DNA of 54,783 nt from Gnetum montanum. Its lineage: Eukaryota; Streptophyta; Gnetopsida; Gnetales; Gnetaceae. Shown here piece after piece: positions 9,007-20,751 of this stretch (the stretch's first letter is position 1; every line of letters starts with the position of its first letter). The stretch covers positions 177,503 through 232,285 of the forward strand of contig MNCI01023687.1 in NCBI GenBank assembly GCA_015680685.1, given 5' to 3'. The position numbers and the translations under genes are program-made. The notes under the pieces are model-generated. The model did no database searches. It was given only the letters and a program-made list of their open reading frames with translations, and was not told where the DNA came from.

Positions 9007-12000
9007 CTCGCTTTAAAACGTTTAAGGCAGCAGGCAAAAGCGTAAAGCGCTGCCGCTGCCATGATGTTGAAACAATTGCAGAGTCACGCAAGGATTCTTG
9101 TCTGAGATTCCTTGGGTCTGCAAGGTAAAATACAAGCGGGCGCAACTGCGGTCTACGGAAGTCAGGGAGGAAGGAATGAAGGGAAGGAAGAAGAGGTGCT
9201 TGTAAATTCAGAGAAAGAAAAAGATGCGTGAGGCTCAAGGGCTTGTTAATGGCGGAGACAGACGAGCGCCACGTAGAAGAACAATGACTGAAATTACGAT
9301 ACAAGTGTTAATGCGTGTATTCATTTTTGTGCAGATTAGAGCAGCCTAGGTAGGCGAGAGAGCTGCACCAAGTTTCACCAACCTCTCTCCTGCACTGCAA
9401 CGTTAGCATTTCACTGGTGCTTATCTAACACCAACGCTCTCTGTCTCTCTGTCACCTCTAATTCTCCATGATCTAAAGCGTCTATTGCATGGTCTGCCTC
9501 TGTTCCGATCATTTCGAGGATGGTTTACGTATGTTTGTTTGCTATTGTTTGTGGACGTTGACATGTTTTGTATGTCTGCGCGGAATGTCGTATCAATCTC
9601 CATCGACAAACTCAAGCCTTGCAAGGTTACGTTTCGTTCAAAAATTGAACTTCCCGATGGCATTAATGAATTTCGGACTGAAATTTTATCACAATTTCAC
9701 GTTCGTAGACCTTCTAGTGGACGGTAGAGATATGTGGAAGTCTGGCAAAGACGCCATTTGCCTATATGTTTGAGGACAATCAAGAGGGTAAGTTCTTTGA
9801 ATATTCCTTTTTTTATTAGAAGGTTGTGGGTTTAATTCTTCTCTTTATTTTGGTTTGAAGATTATATATACCTTGCTATGTGAATTGAGGTTGTGTACCG
9901 GCTCTAAGTTATCTTCTTTTACAAAAATAAAATAAAATAAAGAGACTCAAACTTTCTGATTCAGCGAAACCGCGTAGAACAGTGGTATGTGGTCTACTTA
10001 CGTAATAAAATTTTCGGGTTTCAATTTCATATGAAACTAAAAAATAAAAGTGTCTCTACCTTCACTGTAAGGGTTAGAGGACAAAGCAAAGCAAGATACG
10101 GTAGCAAGGGAGGATTCTATACATTATTTTCTTTTCTTTTTGATTTTATAAAATTCCTTTTGTCCTAGCTTTTGAAAAAGTCTTGGAAGTCGATTATTTT
10201 GACGTTCAGCTAATTAATCTTCACTTTTCACTTTATAGTTTTAACCAGATCGTAGGTCTCAGAGCGTTTCCTTTCTTTTCTTTTTAAATATTGAGAAGTT
10301 TTTCAATGTTCCATGTCCTGTTACAGGCATTCTAGCGCACCTTAAACTTTAAAAGCTTCAAAAACTTGTTTGATATTTTATGCTTCGCCTTGCTCTTTAA
10401 GTTTTCATGGGAGTCTTAATCAATCTTTGCTTTACGAACGTAATAAAATCTCCGTTTCATATTTAACGACAGAGATGTTGGAACTTGGAAGCCTCCTCCA
10501 GCACAGGCAGATCACGTACGGTTTCGGGATACCAAAGATTCATAACAGTTGCATAGCGAAAATGAACTAGAGATTCCTCATTTACGTAGTGAATTGAAAT
10601 CCAGGAACGCCTTTGAATCGCAGGCTCGTAGCGAATTAATTTTTGTTTTATGGTTTAACCCATGATTAAAATCTCGGAAAATTACTGGGCTTCAGAAATG
10701 ACTAAGATAAACTGAGTCATTGAGATGACTCGTCAAAAAGCTCGACTTCAGAAATGGCTTGGACAAACTCAGCTACTTGGATGACTCGGGAAAAAGCAGT
10801 TTAAAAATACATTAAAATAAAACAGGTTTCTAAGGAACTCTTGAAAATTTGATGCATCAGATAAAGCATTTAGATGAGTATTCAATGGTACCTGTGACTT
10901 GGCAACCTAACCTTACCTGCAAAATCCAGCAACCTTGAATGTAGGCAGACTTACAATGCAAATTGACGATGCCTAAATCAAAGTACTGCAATAAAGTTGT
11001 GAATTACACGGCTCATGCATGCGGCAGTAATCAAGATAAAAATATGAAACCAAAAGAGGTGCAATACCTTGTTAGCCGTAGCTATTGCAAGCAGCAAAGC
11101 AACTGCAATGTAACTACAATGAAGAACCTTAACCTATAATATCAACAATTAAGACCCACTACAATATTGAGCAAGAATGGCAAAATGAATTTTATGGAAA
11201 GAAGCCGAACCGTCGAATGTTTTAGCAAGTTGAAAGACAATGCAGTGTTTTCAATTTGCTTCAATTTGCTGCAAGAATATATTAAGGTTGTTTCCTTTGT
11301 TCCACTGTTCTTCTATGCTTCTAATGGTATGTTTCAACTTTTATTTTTATTTAAATATTATTTGAATCCTCACATTAATCGGAGTTCTCTCAGTTTCCGA
11401 AAAGGTTTAAGACACGAGTCAAACCGGATCGTACGCAAGTCAAATCGGCCATTAATCCGCATACAATCATTGGTGCTAACAAGAATTCCACTGAACCACA
11501 TCATGTCATGTGACAGAAAGGCGCGTATTCATTGCTGAAATTCTAAAACATCGATCGATATAGACATGCGAGTCAAATTTCATGTCATGAAGCAAAATTT
11601 CAACTTCGTTAGTTATCAGCGAGAATATGACCTTGGTAAAAACTAAAAAGCATCTCGCACGCCGTTTTTACCTCCGAAAAATGGTAAGCCGTGCAACAAT
11701 GATAGCAATGGGAGGCGATTAAGTAGTTTTAAGACATTGGTCTGGTTTCCGATGAATCTGTGGTGATGGTTTGCTTACAGGTTTAGAGGATGACGAGCAG
11801 TTGAGCAAGAACCATCTGTTTTTGGACGGGAGAGCTTGCTCTTGCTCTTCTGAATCATTACAGTACTCTTGGAGAAGGAGTGATTCCAAATGACACACAT
11901 GTATGCATATACACACGGCTTTAGACCTTTACTGGTTGGCCATATTAATTATATTTATTGCTGGTCTTTATGACACAAACATTACCCACTCCACCAATTA

Positions 12001-12882
12001 GATTTACAGGTTCTGGCCTTGCAGTAGAAATCAAAGCAATGGTCGCCAACCACAAATATGCGGTGCAGAGTTCAAGTTTAACTAAACACAGAAAACTTAG
12101 GGTATCATATTTATCTGGGTTGAAAAGGCAGCTGCTGCCCCGATCACGGATCATTTTCAACTTAAATTGCCCAACTAATGTTAGCGCTAAGTCTCTGAAC
12201 CAACTTGACTTTTTGGGCAAAATTTTCCCGTCTTTGAAACGCTTGAATCAAGCGAAGTAAGATGCTGTAATGGCCACTGATAACATTCATTTGCAGTCAG
12301 TCAGCAGGTTTACAACTCTTTGGGGGCATAATCTATCTCAATTTTCCAGTGTGAGAACCGCAACGATCATCCAACCAATCTTTTTCAATGTTTTTGGTTA
12401 GTTTGTCCACGTGGAGACTCTTTGAACCATAGTATAAAGTTCAATTTCTTCAGCGGGAAACGCACCTACTTAACGATAAGGTGGACTAGTTCCGACGAAA
12501 GAAAAGGATATAGGTGATGCAACTTTCACACGTTGAAAAGTAAAATATTATATATTGACTATGGAGTTTATTTGAACGTTTGGTTTTCCTCTTAAAATCA
12601 GTTATACGTTTTATTTCAATGGTTTCAAAAATAAATATATGGTTTTTTTAATAGAAATAATTTTCATGGAGGGGAGAAACAAATAAATCCATAGCCAAGA
12701 AAAATGAAAGATATAATATTGCAAGAATTGAGCTCATAAATTTTATTTGTAAACTAGGTAATAAAAACTTAATTATTTATTACGGGTGTTGGAACCTCAC
12801 ATAATTTGACTAGAAGTACAAACCAAGATATATGGCTAAAAAGAGACATTACAAGTATTTCTTGATGCCAACATTGCCCATG
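8970..12882. other. 5' flank of the hydrolase gene, no gene recognised
   Basis: This contains the promoter side of the minus-strand hydrolase gene (just above 8970) and about 3.5 kb without a recognisable gene. Short open frames (9421-9773, 11167-11538, 11719-11916, 11945-12260) show no known motif or codon continuity. 10670-10800 holds two degenerate copies of a roughly 60-bp unit containing 'cttcagaaatg' and 'gatgactcg'. The sequence is less CpG-depleted and less repetitive than the rest, as expected near a gene. It ends at the target duplication of E2. Confidence 0.5.
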
Positions 12883-12887
12883 CTAGG

Positions 12888-13811
12888 TGATGAGACACGA
12901 TTCGCATAGGCCGCGATATTGCGTCCGCCGTGATATCGCATCCCCCGCGATATCGCATACGCGATATCGCGTCTTCCCTACGATATCACGTACGCAATAT
13001 CGCAGTCCGCTGCCATATCTATAATAAGACGTGGCTCTCCCTTGTTCGGGATCCCAGTTTTAGAGTAGCGAAGCTCTGGCAGTTTGATCCCTCCAGAGTT
13101 AGATTTTTTCCCGTGTTTGCCTGTAGTGTGGTGAATGTAATTGTACGGTGTCTTTATTCGAATGTGCTGTACTTGGACACGCACATGACCGGCAATAAAG
13201 ATCGAGATTACTTCATCATTGCAGCATTCACTTTGTTATTTATTTATTTGTTATTTATTTAATGTTATTTACTGTTTTCTCTCTCTCACTCTTAAACTCC
13301 TAGAACCTGGAACGAGTACGACTTGATTACGAACATTTAAGTGTGACTGCTTGGTAGCCCAGTGGTGTAGCTAGGATCTACGCTTGGTAACCCAGTGGCG
13401 TATTTGGGGTCTGCGCTTGGTAATCCCAGTGGCGTACCTAGGATCTATGCTTGGTAGTCCCAGTGGTAGTCGTGCACGAGGTCCAAGATGTGTACGGTTG
13501 ATCAAGGAATCGGTTGCTTGTCGCACTTAGGCTAGATTAGATTTTCTTACCCTTTTCCTCCTAGCTTAGATTAGTTAATATTATTTTCCACTACCTTCAG
13601 GAGTAGCGTAGATTAGGAACACATCATACACCTCATCTGGACTAAACCATACGTGACAAATGCAATACTAGTTCAGGTGGGAAGACAACGAATTGCGACT
13701 TAAGGCTAACTATCTAGGTGCCACAACTAGTCCATCTGCAGAGTTCAACCGGATCGCACGTGCGACACTCATTTCGTATGGTTGAGTGTAGGGGTACCTC
13801 GCTAGTCATCA
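12888..13811 (+). repeat. 5' LTR of E2 (924 bp)
   Basis: TGATGAG...AGTCATCA. U3 has a GCGATATCGC-type array at about 12898-13010, then a TATA-like ctataataag (about 13018), a conserved 'tgttcgggatcccag' stretch, aataaag near 13194, microsatellite-like TTTA repeats (13235-13262), several 'tggtaaccc/tcccagtggcgta' short repeats (13340-13460), and the common U5 end. About 66 bp longer than its partner, nearly all of it in the U3 array. Confidence 0.9.
12898..13010 (+). repeat. Dyad array (GCGATATCGC type) in U3 of the E2 5' LTR
   Basis: Several variants of the 10-bp palindrome GCGATATCGC (CGATATTGC, TGATATCGC, CGATATCGCG, CGATATCACG, GCAATATCGC) separated by short GTCC/TACG linkers, immediately upstream of the TATA box. 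CpG-rich compared with the surrounding sequence. Variants differ mostly by C-to-T or G-to-A changes. Confidence 0.85.
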
Positions 13812-13812
13812 T

Positions 13813-13830
13813 TGACGCCATTGCTGAGGG
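13813..13830 (+). other. Primer binding site of E2
   Basis: TGACGCCATTGCTGAGGG starts two bases after the 5' LTR. It corresponds, with changes, to TGGCGCCATTGCCGGGGA at the same place in E1, a form typical of plant Athila/Tat-type gypsy elements. I did not derive the tRNA. Confidence 0.75.
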
Positions 13831-13944
13831 TGGTGCTAGTTATCTAGATTAGTTATATCATACAAGGTCATTGTAAAGAACTTAACGATATATCTATTAG
13901 AAAAGAAGTAATTATTAAAAAGTCACATAAATTCACACACAACA

Positions 13945-15924
13945 ATGCCAATCCTACAAGATGATAATAAAGCCACACTTAGTGAGGAAGTTCATTGGAG
14001 AACCAATGAACTATATGACGATGAAGATTAGAGTATACAACCTAAAGTGGGAGTTTCCTATAAGCATGAACAAAAACAACGTCATCACAATGCACAAAAG
14101 CCTAACTTACCCAATGACGATGAACCCCCACTGGCCACTACAAGCTTCACGCAAATACAAGAGGCTGTTTGAATCTCACATAGGCATCGTAAAGAGAGCC
14201 ATCTACCCAGGCTCGATTTAAATAACTTTCCCAAATTTTCAGGAGGCTATGACTTAGATCCGCATCAACATTTACTAGCCTTCTACGATGCCTGCACATG
14301 AAATAATATTGACAACAATTGGCAAAAACTTAAGCTCTTTCCTATGACACTCGTTGACCAAGCTAAAGTATGGTATAGATCGTTAAAACCAAATTCCATA
14401 CGACACTGGTCAACAATGATAGAGGTCTTTAACGAAAAATATCAAACCTACGCAAGAACGTCAGCCTTGAGGAAACAAATCCAAGGATGGAAACAGGCAC
14501 AACATGAACCCTTGGACATGGCCTTAGAAAGATACTATGCACTGTTAAACAACTGTCCAGGCCATGGGTTTTCCGAGAAAAGGCTAATGTATCATATTAT
14601 TGATGGGCTACGTAATGAAACAAGAGAGACCTTAGGAACGTATGCCCGAGGTCAACTATACAACCTACGAACCCATCAAATCCAAGAGCTTATTAAGCGG
14701 GTAGCAAAAGAAGAAGGAGAAATAGCTACATGGGAGAGTGTTGAAAAACATCAACGGGACCAAAATATTAACTCAACAAAGGTCCATGATCATAACAAGG
14801 AGAGATCAACAAATTCCAAGGTGGAAACATCACCTTTGCCAATACAACAATTGTTAGAAGAAGCCGAGGCAAAGATCAATAAGATGTTGGAATGGATGAA
14901 TCAAAAGTGTGGAGAATATGTCAACAACATTGGAGATAGAGTTTTCACAACCCAAGAAGCAGGGCGAAATCATAGACATTCGGAAAGAAGGAATGAAGGG
15001 AATAAGTGCTCAACTGCCAATCATACATATGAATGCAACATATGCCTGTACGATCACCCCAAAGGCCAATGCCCAATACTGTTACATCTACATGAGCATT
15101 GGGGAAACACGTTACATCCAGAGTTCGTACAGAGATACTGTGTTAGACCACAGTGGCAACAATCCCAGTCGTGGGGGAATCCACCCTTAGACTGGAGGCA
15201 CCCTTCACATTTTCCGAATCCAAATGCTTATAACGTTCAACATCCTGTTTCTTCAACTGGGCCACCACACTTTATCTCACCACAATACCATTCTTCACAA
15301 TACCATCAACCCATACCTCCAACACAACCACCACCTTGTGCACCTTATCCTCCTCCTAACTTTCAACATTCTTATCCTTTCCCTCCTTCCACAATGCCAC
15401 CAACTGTTCCTAAGGTGTTTGTACCACCGCAACCCACGAACAACACTTGTGTTGCTGCTACTAACTACAGTGAAGAGCCTCCTCAACATCAAAGACGTCC
15501 TTTCTTTAAACACGGCCGTAGGAAGGGACAACATAACTCTGAGGCCACTGCATCTTCCAACCCAGCACAAGTCCAACAATGTGGTGCATCCTTACCTTCG
15601 AACCCAGCGCCTCATGTACCTTCATCAGGGCCACCAACTAACACTCCAACAACCACAAGGCCCAATGAACACAACCATGGGAGGCATCAGTCCAATCCTT
15701 GCATACCATCTAACGGTCCTAACCATCATAGTGGGTCAACTCGTTATCCGGGAACTACATCGTATGAAGTGCCCCACTGTGTTTATTACAAAGTGCGTAA
15801 AATCGAAGGGGATAAGTTTGGACCGGTGTCAATAATTCCAATATGCATGGATCCTCATTCTTCATTTATTAATCCTAGCCATACTCAACCGTTTAGTTAT
15901 GGGGGATATCCCCCATTTCAGTAA
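13945..15924 (+). pseudogene. gag of E2 (three early stops, then a 526-codon open frame)
   Basis: One frame runs from ATG 13945 to the stop at 15924 (660 codons). Stops at 14029 (TAG), 14170 (TGA) and 14299 (TGA) each fit a single C-to-T change of CAG or CGA. From 14344 the frame is open. Domains: retrotransposon gag core (FPMTLVDQAKVWYRSL, FNEKYQTYART, QGWKQ, RYYALLNNCPGHGF, about 14230-14760), a charged helical stretch, a zinc knuckle CNICLYDHPKGQC (15033-15071; C-x2-C-x3-H-x4-C), and a Pro/His/Gln-rich tail. Gag forms the particle that packages element RNA. It is the best preserved transposon frame in the window although no pol follows it. Confidence 0.85.
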
Positions 15925-17300
15925 CAAGCAGGATTAATAAATGTTTTTAATTTTCTTTAATTTTACAACTTTTTGTTTTCCAGTTTTTCATCTTTTAACT
16001 TTTTTGTTTTATCTTTTTGTGTGTTTGTATTTTCATGTTTTTGTAAGTAATCTCATCTACGAATAAAACACTCATGTGGATCGTTGGTTGAGATGTGTTT
16101 TATGTTATTAAGTCATGAGTGATCAATTATTTGAAACAGTGAGCCCACTACACCCACTCATCCACTCTATAAATAAAGAGGTTCTGTTCGAGGGTACAGT
16201 GATATTCTTGAAATTTCTAAAACTTAAAATTAATTTTGTGTTCATTGTACCCAGAATGAAGAAGGATGGACCAAGAGGGAATGATTAGGGTGTGACATCA
16301 AGGGGACTTGTGGATTCTCTTTGGTGACATCTGTGGGAGTTATCATGCAATATGGTTGTACTAAGATCCTTGTAGATCTAATGAAAAATGGGAGTAAGAG
16401 TAATCAAAAGGGCACTCAAAATTCAAAAGCTGTTCTAGGGGGTCCCACTGGAAAGACATGCACCCATGCCTGAAGGTTGGCGGCTTCTCTAGATTCAGTA
16501 AAGTGAAAAAAAAAATAGAGAGAGAAGAAAAAAAGAAAAAGAAGTGCCATAAAACAAAAATCACTCCTCCCTTGTACTAAACGCCAAGTGATCGTATGCC
16601 TTGTTGTTATGGTACTCTCATAGTTGCTCATCATGGGATGAAATAATGCGATGTCACTGATTAGAAGGATGGACTTGGTCTTGATCTTGGAATGATGGGT
16701 TAATGAAACCTTAATCATGATTTACACACAGGATTCATTGTGCCTTGGGTCAAATACCTCATGTCCCAATCTCTACGATCCCTTTCTATAGTTCGTCTCA
16801 GCTCACTGTTCGTGTAATTGTAGCTCGTGTCCCATGTAGCATAGAATTTTCATCTCATTTCGGTGATATTTACATGTGTGTGTTTTGTGGAGTTAGTGCG
16901 GATTACATTTAACCCTTCTAGTGTGCATGGACACTTTGAGTGTGGTTACACAAGGGCATTATAGGTTGGAACCTGCTTTGGGGAGGACCCACTTGCGTAA
17001 TTTTGTTGTAATCTTCACTAATTCTTTGGCTAAAACACATAATTTCTTACCCTCAGCTTAATTTTTCATAATTTTCTTTCCCTTTTATTAACCCTCAAAA
17101 TTTTAACGTTCCAATATATCATTACATTCCCTTTTCTTCATAACCGCCAAAGTTTTAATTGTTAAATTCACATCATTATCATTAAGTGTGCCTCTTGACT
17201 TAATGAAATTACCCTTGAATATATTAATCCTTGTCCATGTCCTCGTTTTACACCATTAATTTCAAGAAAATCATAAAAAAATTTGGTATTTTTTAGGTGT
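15925..17300 (+). other. Spacer of E2, pol missing
   Basis: 1.4 kb without coding capacity. T-rich after the gag stop, then a TATA-like ctctataaataaag near 16164, an A-rich tract (16505-16550), and from about 16900 a stretch shared with the post-integrase spacer of E1. This is where protease, RT and integrase would be in an autonomous relative. Confidence 0.6.
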
Positions 17301-17308
17301 CCCACATC

Positions 17309-17450
17309 ACTAGGGATGTGATATCGCGTACGCGATGTATCGTACGCGATATCGCGTCCCACGTGATATCACGTACGCGATATCGCGTCCCACGTCATAT
17401 CACGTACGCGATGTATTGTACGCGATATCGCGTTCTATTTACCTATAAAT
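17309..17450 (+). promoter_or_regulatory. Internal dyad array plus TATA box ahead of the second ORF
   Basis: 17309-17432 holds units of about 31 bp made of ACGCGATATCGCG, a tcccacgt linker and GATATCACGT, plus shorter ACGCGATGTAT units. The TATA box cctataaatagg lies at 17442-17453, about 630 bp ahead of the second ORF. The motif is the one in U3 of this element's own LTRs. Array plus TATA in this order is what the LTR promoters show, so an internal promoter is the natural reading; there is no transcript evidence. Confidence 0.6.
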
Positions 17451-17503
17451 AGGAACCCCCACCGCAACACTTAGCAACATTTTGTCATTTATGCAGGGGG
17501 AAT

Positions 17504-17840
17504 TTTTGAAATTTTTCTCTACGACTTGCGCTTACGTGAACCTTGCTTTTTCACTTATCTTTTGTGGGCTGGTGCTTCGATTTTAATTCCGTTTGAACCT
17601 ATTTGAACCTGGAGCATTCAGTTTAGTCATGGGGGAGGGACACTTACTGAAAAGTGCCTAACTTTTTTGAAATTTTTCTCTACGACTTGCGCTTGCGTGA
17701 ACCTTGCTTTTTCACTCATCTTTTGTGGGCTGGTGCTTCGATTTTAATTCCGTTTGAACCTATTTGAACCTGGAGCATTCAGTTTAGTCATGGGGGAGGG
17801 ACACTTACTAAAAAATGCCTAACTTTTTTGAAATTTTTCA
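17504..17840 (+). repeat. 161-bp tandem duplication downstream of the internal TATA
   Basis: Two near-identical copies (about 17504-17664 and 17665-17825) with the stretch 'acgacttgcgctta.gtgaa' at 17521 and 17682. Each ends with a purine-rich tcatgggggaggga similar to the polypurine tract before the LTRs, so the duplicated unit may include a leader derived from LTR-adjacent sequence. Confidence 0.8.
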
Positions 17841-18080
17841 TCGTCCAAAGGACATCAATTAGGGTAATTAACACTAACACTTAGAAAAATTATGTCAAAA
17901 ATCATATGACCTTAAGTATACCAGGAAATTAAAATGAAATCCACCTAAGATATAGGACCCGTTATTATAATTTTCAAGCACAATCACACGATAACATAAG
18001 ATCTTTAATCAAAGGCATGTAGTAAGGTATAACTTAACCTTGAAAAAAACCTTACTAACGTTTGGCCCGTGTGATTGTAG

Positions 18081-20580
18081 ATGGCCCCAAAATGTGCTCA
18101 GCGAGAGGGTCCTGCTCAAGGTGACGCGAAACAACCTCGAAGAGGTGGAAGACGAATCCCTGCCGGATAACATGCAGAACAGGAGGTGCAATCATTTAGC
18201 ATCCATCAAGAAGAACCTCTTACAGGACGGTCTGGGCAGGCAGAAAGAGGAGCTGCTGCAGCACCTGAACCAGGACAACAACTCACGTTGCCCCCAGAAT
18301 GTGTTTAGGTTATCCATACGAAGTCCACAATTCCTGTGGTGATCGTGGAGCTTAACTTTAAAACTTTTGTAGAGTTTGCTCCTGAGGCTGTTAGGGATCA
18401 CCTTAAAGTGTCTCCGTTATGGCCTATCCTCTCTGAGTGCGGTGCCTGGTACTTAGGTGAAACATACCTATTTTGGCACAATAAGGAGCAAGGCACCACG
18501 GTTAACATTTGTGGTGTGACTGTAGACTTTTCTGCATAGGCAATTATGGAAGTGTTAAACCTTCCGAATTCAGGCCCCCATGTTGCTCGGTTATCTACCC
18601 AATCAGACCCTGATGTGCGAAAAGATTGGTTAGAGAAGGCTTATGGCAGAGATAAAGCTTTTGGTGAGTTGATGATGGAAGAGTGGGTTTATTTTAAAAT
18701 TGGAACCTATCACCTCTTCCCCACAAAAGGTTTGAAAAGAATATCAACGTATGCAGCGAGAGGATGTGCAGTGTTGATGGGAAAGGTTAACGCTAACCTT
18801 CCCCATATATATTTGACGGAGATCCTAAGGCGATTCGAAGAACAGAAGTCAGGGAAGATGGCACTGCCTTTTCCCTGCCTTATTAGGAAACTGTGCCGAC
18901 GAGCTGGTATTCGAGGATACACAAATGACATCCTCCGAAAGGCCCAAAATGCTTCTTATGCTGAGTTATTAAAGGTGCCAGCTCCAAGAAAGAGCACTGG
19001 CGAAGAGCTGGGACCAGATGAAGAAGAAGAACAGATGACTGAATCACCTGCAACTCAACTTGCAGGACCCAATCAACCTCCAGCCACAGATCCCAGCCAA
19101 CAACAAGAAGNTGCAACACTAGGATGCTGCGGAAGCTGCTGAAGTGAATACTTACCATATCAAAGAATCTTTCAATGTTCCTGTTGTGCCATCGGTAGAT
19201 CTTTCAGGAGCACGAGATGCTTAAACTCTAGCCGAAACATCAATGACTCCTATGCAACATGAGGATGCATTGGACAGATTGCTTCAAATAGGATAAGTTT
19301 TGACGTCTCTATTTGACATCCCCCAGGATGTAACAGTAATTCAATCAGACCTCATTTCCACAAAGGGGAAGCTGGTCATATCCGAAGTAAGGGTCGAGCA
19401 TGCTGAAGCTGAAGTGCAGAAACTACAAGATCAGCTCATAGCCTTACAAGAAGCACAGCGGGATCCTTTGCAATTTGTTCCCCTAGACCAGCTAGACAAC
19501 TTTAGAACTGAGCAACTAACAAAATTAATTGCAGAAAATAAGAAGGTGGTAGAAGAAAAGGAGACGGCCACTTGGGATGCCTCCGCAGCTCAAGCACAAA
19601 CTCATGCGCATCTTAAGGCACTCAGGGCCTTAGAAGAAGAGAAAAAATAGTTGGTTACTGATAACCTTCGATTGACTTCTATGGAGAAACAAAAGAATTT
19701 TCTCGATGAACACTTTCATCAGTTATGAGAACAATTCATTCGGGTCAACCGAGATGTAAGCTATTTAGCCAGAGAAAATTGAACTCTCTTAATGGAGGAG
19801 GTACGCGCTATTCATCAAAAATCAACCATCGAGATCAGTGCATGGAAAAATGAGGCTAAACAACACGAGAAGCTGAAGGAGCATTTCCGTGATCAGGTGG
19901 GGATGTACAAACAAATCCTAGAGAAGGAGATCCATATGGCCAAGGCTCAAATCAATAACATTAATGCTTAGCACACTGATTGGAGGGCCATATTGGACAC
20001 TTATGCCTTTGCCCACCAAGTAGAAATTAAGAACCGGGACCTGCAGATCCAAGACTTGACAGAGTACAAGGAGTTGGCAAACCTTAGATATGCCAACCTA
20101 GCCATGTTAATAGCAGGACGTCCAAGGTTAGAGCTCGAGCAGCAGGTAGCTTCCACCCATATTAAATATGAAGCAGAATTTGTAGAGCGAAAGAAGCTGG
20201 CTGAAAAACTAGATGTCACAAATTCTGAACTTGCGGTGGTAAAAGAAAGCTACCAAGGGCAAAAAGATGTTGCAACTGACTTGGCTCGACAGCTAACAGA
20301 GCTCCATGAATACAAAGACAAAGCTAGAGCCTACGAAGAGGAACGACGAGTGTTCGCGGCGTGGTATGTCAAGGCTAATCAGATGTTCCCGCAACTACCC
20401 TGTCCGTGGGAGGTGCCAACTCCATCAAACATCGGAACATTAGCATGGACAACACAAGACCCTTGGATTGAAGAGGAGAAGCTCCAAGCCATTCTTCAGT
20501 GTCGTCAACCTTCCAAGCTTGGAGCACGTGACAAAGGGAAAGCACCCATGGAGGAGCCACTGCCACCAGGAACTTCATGA
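18081..20580 (+). pseudogene. Second ORF of E2: PF20167-like plant transposon protein plus long coiled coil
   Basis: One frame from ATG 18081 to 19111, then the next frame to the stop at 20580, about 830 codons; the shift is exactly at the single N (19111) and may be an assembly error. The first part (18330-18960) has the features I associate with the 'putative plant transposon protein' domain (PF20167): an FVEFAPEAV start, INICGVTVDFS-type segment, LPN, and KMALPFPCLIRKLCRRAGI. It is followed by an acidic/Gln-Pro linker and, from about 19300 to 20370, a long charged heptad-rich coiled coil. The in-frame stops (18171, 18309, 18537, about 19213, 19291, 19648, 19726, 19780, 19969) are all explained by one C-to-T change of Gln or Arg codons. 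Function of the family is unknown. Confidence 0.7.
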
Positions 20581-20751
20581 GTTCCACATTTTTGTAGTTG
20601 TAGTATTTTTTCTCTGTGTTGTGTCTTCCCACACTACGGCATTAGTCCATTTCTTTTTCCAGTTAATAATCCCATACCTATCCACTGTGTAATTAATGAA
20701 GCTTGTTCTCCTTGTAACTCAAGGACGAGTTTTTATTCAGTCATGGGGGTA
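20581..20751 (+). other. 3' spacer and polypurine tract of E2
   Basis: Follows the second ORF. It contains 'caataatcccatacct' -like sequence also present before the LTRs of E0 and E1, then 'aaggacgagtttttattcag' and the polypurine tract tcatgggggta (20741-20751) immediately before TGATGAG. Confidence 0.8.

Noticed and set aside
11167-12260. Short frames between the hydrolase gene and E2
   Set aside because: No recognisable domain or splice pattern; kept only as part of the flank description.
15224-15835. His/Leu-rich frame (203 codons) overlapping gag of E2
   Set aside because: Alternative frame of the Pro/Gln-rich gag tail; the gag frame explains the region.
17309-17432. CRISPR-like regular repeats
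   Set aside because: Plant transposon context, palindromic units without unique spacers, no cas genes; same motif as in the LTR U3.
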